Position numbers and translations under genes: made by a program. DNA of 64,000 bases from Cheiracanthium punctorium. Its lineage: Eukaryota > Arthropoda > Arachnida > Araneae > Cheiracanthiidae. Numbering within the stretch: the first letter of the stretch is position 1; each line of letters starts with the position of its first letter. The DNA lies in contig JAWZYV010013285.1 of NCBI GenBank assembly GCA_038373885.1, forward strand, positions 930,001 to 994,000, in the 5' to 3' direction. Of the stretch, positions 60,669 to 64,000 are shown piece after piece. The notes under the pieces were generated by a model. That model did not search any database. It was given only the letters and a program-made list of their open reading frames with translations, and was not told where the DNA came from.

Positions 60669-62476
60669 AAAATAAACCTCGCATATTTGTTGACCCTTTC
60701 AAAGTGATATACAATATTTTCAAAGTTACATATTCAAAAATCTATTTGTAGTAAGTTTAACATTTTTTGACTTGACTCATCAGTTTCGCATTGAATCGTT
60801 CAGCTATGGGATTTAAAGTGAAGGTGTGCAATAATATAAACTTTTAGATTTTATTGGAGAAGCCATCCTTCATCGAAGTATATACAGTATAAATGGCGGA
60901 AAATTTTGTTAAAAGTTTGTGGATCAGAAAAGATTAAATACATGTATTCCACGCAAATTCCAGTATAAAGTATAACTATAGCAAAATATTTAGAAGGAAG
61001 ATATTTTATAAAAAAGTTACATATATATTTAAAACTCAAAGTATTTGAAAGTACTTGTCTGTAACCAAAAAATGAAGTTTTGAACACACTGTTCTCGAAA
61101 AATTGCTCAACCTTTAAGCTAGAAAAGAAGAAAGCATTTTTAAAACTGAAATTGCGAATAAATGTTGCAATATTAAATATGGAGGGATTCTTATCAGTTT
61201 TTAAAGTTCCTGACTATATTGCCAAGGTGTTCCTGCAATATGATATGACGCAAATTAAGTTTGGCTTTTGGAAAGCTAATTTTGGTGAAATGAAATACTT
61301 GTCAAATTCTTAAAGGCGCCAACAGCATTTAACGCTTCCCAATTCCATCTTTTCGTAAACAACAAGTTTTCTATCTGTGGTTATTAAAATATTAATAAAA
61401 TCTAGCATTTTTTTTCTTAAGGGAACATAAATAAAATATCTATTTAATCTGATGGGGAAATAATGTTATTTTCGCATTTATTTCCGAATTTTTTCTTCAA
61501 GGACAAAAACTAAAGATAGGGAACGAATATAACAATATGAGAGAAGAAATAAGGTAAAAATTATGTGAGGTTTGGCACTTAGAAACTAAGAAGTAAAAAA
61601 AAACAGTAATTACATAAGAATTCCGGAGAATGATTAAAATATGATAAGTATTCATAGTAATTATTTCTTACAGCAAAGTATAAACTTTTTTCTATCATTG
61701 GATTCTAATATGGAAGAAAATAGGCTCTAGTGATACAAGCTACAATTTTCATTAGCTTCCATATCAAATATTACTTACAACTAAAATTCTCCTTGTATTT
61801 ATTACCAAAGCAATCTAAAGACTGGGTAAACCATTTTGCTGCTGTATTCCAAAATGACTGCTCTAAAATTTTATTCTAAAATGTTTTTTATTCTCTAACA
61901 CTTTTTACATTGTATGTGAATATCGATCATCAACCATAAACTTAAGTATGTACAAAATGCCTCACAATCATCGTATTTTTTTCAGTTGCACTGTCAATCA
62001 GGTCGCAAGTTGAAATTCGTCACACTCCCATAATTACTTTTTCATTTTTAGTTTATAATTTGACTTCTTTTTTGATTCTAATAACGAGCAAAACGAACGC
62101 AAGTCTCATGTATAGCTATCTCAAATATTCATATTCTTCTTTTATATGCTTGGAAGATTTTAAATTATTAGACATGAGAGTAAAATAATTTTATTTTATT
62201 AGCACTAGGGTGCTATTTTGCTCAGTACGAGAATTTTGTCTGCACTATTTGTCTACGCGATCTTCTCAGCAAGTTTTGCAGATATGAACTGTCACGGTGA
62301 AGATATTTTCAAAGCCGTTTGCCAAATAACGTGGAGGGGGGGAGTTAATAAAACGTTGAAAGTCGCACAAGGTTTGCAATTTTTGACAATGGATCGCTAA
62401 ATTTGGTGCCTAAACGTGACAATTTATTATAAATATATTTCAAGTATAGCTAAAAAACACCTGACAAATATTGCAA
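60669..62476. other. Non-coding stretch with one signal-peptide-like frame
   Basis: Mostly AT-rich. At 62218-62400 a 60-codon plus frame without ATG reads ILSALFVYAIFSASFA, a secretion-signal-like stretch, followed by DMNCHGEDIFKAVCQI. It could be a first exon that lost its ATG, or chance. I assign no function. Confidence 0.35.
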
Positions 62477-63355
62477 TTGTAAAAGTGAATTTAGTATGCG
62501 ATTTTAATACAATTTCTATTCCGAAGAAGCATTTTATGGAACAAGGAAGGAAAACACAGTACACTCATGGGTTATAATGCCCATTCCAAACAGTATTTAA
62601 AATGTCTACGCGATATAGTTGGAATATGCATGTGAAGGTTGTAAAACAGTTTCAGTAGGCGATTTTAAGATAGATCTCAATTCCAAAGATGTGTTTTACG
62701 GTACAAGAAAGAGTTGATTCCTATTTTAACGCCCCCACTCTCGCCAACCTAAAAAATCCCCGCACTTTGGCGAGCTTTGCAGTCATGGATCTCTAAGAGT
62801 TATGCGCAAGTTTCAACGCTAACAAAAGAAATAGATGAAAACTAAAGCAACAAATGAGCGATAAACGCACCAGTTAAGGAATTTGAAGACACTTTATTAT
62901 TAAACTAAATCGATTGGCAACCCAAAATAAATAAAAAATGTAACGAAATGCTGTACTTACATGTTGTTCCAAATCGTCATATTAACTCTAAATTACGATT
63001 GCCACATAAATACAAAAAATCGTCATGGTAACTGCATATGTAACTGCACCTTGGCGAGAGTCGGGGCGTTAAAGTGGGAATCAACCCGAGAAAGACAAAC
63101 ATGGCACACTCATGGATTATGAAGCACATTCGAAAGAATATTTAAAACGGTGAAGTATAGTCGTAATATGCTTGGCGAAGATTGTAAAATAGTTTTAGTA
63201 GGTGATTTTAAGATAGATTTCGATTCCAAATATGGGTTTTATGAAGCAAGAAAGAAAAATACGGTACACTCGTGAATAATGATGCCTTTTCCAACTCAAT
63301 AGAATAAGGAAGAAAAATAGGGACGACGCATAAATTGTGATACGCTTTTAATATA
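62477..63355. repeat. 161-bp tandem array, three units, one interrupted
   Basis: Units start TTGTAAAA at 62477, 62639 and 63182. Shared landmarks are TAG(T)(A/G)(G/T)GCGATTTTAA, ATTCCAAA or ATTCCGAA, TTTTATG or TTTTACGG, ACAAG(G)AA and ACACTCATGG. The first spacing is 162 bp. The second is 160 bp once the inserted element (376 bp) and its 7-bp duplication are removed. The last unit runs on into GAATAAGGAAG and AATAGGGACGACGCA, also found inverted at 58503-58632. Confidence 0.8.
62713..63088. mobile_element. MITE nested in the tandem array
   Basis: Ends GTTGATTCCTATTTTAACGC and the complement of AAGTGGGAATCAAC form inverted repeats of about 36 bp (with CTCTCGCCAA at the inner edge). A perfect 7-bp repeat AGAAAGA flanks it (62706-62712 and 63089-63095), or 8 bp with one mismatch. 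The uninterrupted neighbouring units show the empty site. No coding sequence. Superfamily not settled; hAT would expect 8 bp. Confidence 0.8.
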
Positions 63356-63694
63356 TGGCACTTTATTGGGTATTTAAAATCTGAAATTGTTTCGGATTTC
63401 CTTCCTTTTTTTATTTTATTTTTAAGATGTACTACGACATGAGTAATGTTAGAATGTTTTAGCAGTGTTTTACGGTAACATTTATCTGATCACGCATAAA
63501 AGTATGAGCACGGTGTTCTCCAAGACATACAAGTATGCAATCAGATTGATGATCCAGAGTCATATTTCAATATAATCATTTTATTTCAATGACAGGAATG
63601 TTACGAACTGAGTTCCATTGATGTTCTGATATAGTAAATAAATGGTTTAGGAATGTTTGTGACTATAGTTTTTAGTCTGGTTTCGTTGTATTAA

Positions 63695-64000
63695 CCCTTT
63701 AAGCGGTCAATTTTTTGGCGGCAATTCAAGCGGACCGAAATGCTTCCAAAAAAGGCATATTTTGAAAGGCATATGATGAAATATTCCCGCTCTCTCGCTA
63801 GGAAGAAAAACCCCGATGAAAAGCATTTCAGTTACATTGACAAGCCACGCAATCTATTGAAAAATATTAATACTAAATAGTCTCTTCACAATAATGAAAT
63901 ATACGGGCAAATCAGAAAAGGAAAGGAGAAAATATCGATGCCCGTACGCTATACGGGCAAACCAGTTGAGGCCAATTTTGGGAAGTACGTACACTGTACG
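63695..64000. mobile_element. Probable piggyBac-type element, cut by window end
   Basis: TTAA at 63691-63694 is followed by CCCTTTAAGCGGTCAATTTT, closely like the left end at 60278 (CCCTTTAACGCGCAGTG). Inside are GCCCGTACGC-TATACGGGC palindromes and repeats of ATACGGGCAAA(T/C)CAG. The right end lies beyond the window, so the call rests on one end only. Confidence 0.5.

Noticed and set aside
60481..60675. 64-codon frame across the piggyBac-type MITE
   Set aside because: It runs through the internal hairpin and inverted end of the MITE; there is no independent sign of coding.
1..64000. CRISPR array, bacterial operon or phage features
   Set aside because: No regularly spaced short repeats with unique spacers, no ribosome-binding sites or dense coding. 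Composition and SINE/LTR/MITE content are those of an animal genome.

Overview
This window looks like AT-rich, gene-poor nuclear DNA of an animal. An arthropod is the best guess, and an arachnid is plausible, but that rests only on the types of mobile element and the base composition. I see no rRNA, intact tRNA or CRISPR array, and no multi-exon host gene I can assign with confidence. What can be supported is a collection of mobile elements of very different ages in long stretches of non-coding DNA.

The centrepiece is a complete, apparently young Ty3/gypsy-type LTR retrotransposon on the minus strand (23442-29219). It has two 277-bp LTRs that read as identical, a 4-bp target-site duplication, a primer-binding-site candidate, and one uninterrupted 1438-residue Gag-Pol frame. 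All expected motifs are present: two zinc knuckles, a DTG protease, a YMDD reverse transcriptase, RNase H, a DD35E integrase and a GPY/F-like tail. The first ~100 residues of its Gag resemble the DNA-binding core (pseudo-SAP plus SAP) of the chromatin protein DEK, and its leader carries ten copies of a 6-bp motif. These are the most unusual features in the window.

Region by region. 1-6 kb: a tRNA-derived SINE with a perfect 13-bp duplication (81-339), a decayed end of a Tc1/mariner-like element (3368-3590) and a GC-rich-loop hairpin (4202-4283). 6-13 kb: a long-inverted-repeat MITE, AT and AAAAT microsatellites, a fold-back repeat and a piggyBac-type MITE in TTAA. 14-16 kb: a broken pogo-like transposon that has lost its catalytic domain but keeps the DNA-binding N-terminus, a C-terminal tail and a zinc finger. 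20-23 kb: a Tc1-like transposase fossil, a mariner-type relic and a hAT-type MITE. 23.4-29.2 kb: the LTR retrotransposon. 31-34 kb: a 40-bp minisatellite, a 1.9-kb Tc1-like element with ~200-bp inverted repeats, and another mariner-type relic. 34-52 kb: essentially featureless AT-rich DNA. 52.5-54.7 kb: a 908-bp solo LTR, a 173-bp tandem repeat and a perfect 30-bp palindrome. 57-64 kb: the second copy of the 6.7-kb MITE, a possible coding exon at 59.4 kb, a piggyBac-type MITE with an internal hairpin, a ~161-bp tandem array with a MITE nested in it and an inverted stray copy 4 kb away, and the start of one more piggyBac-type element cut by the window edge.

The elements do not form a pathway. 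Only the Gag-Pol retrotransposon looks capable of autonomous activity; the others are non-autonomous or dead.
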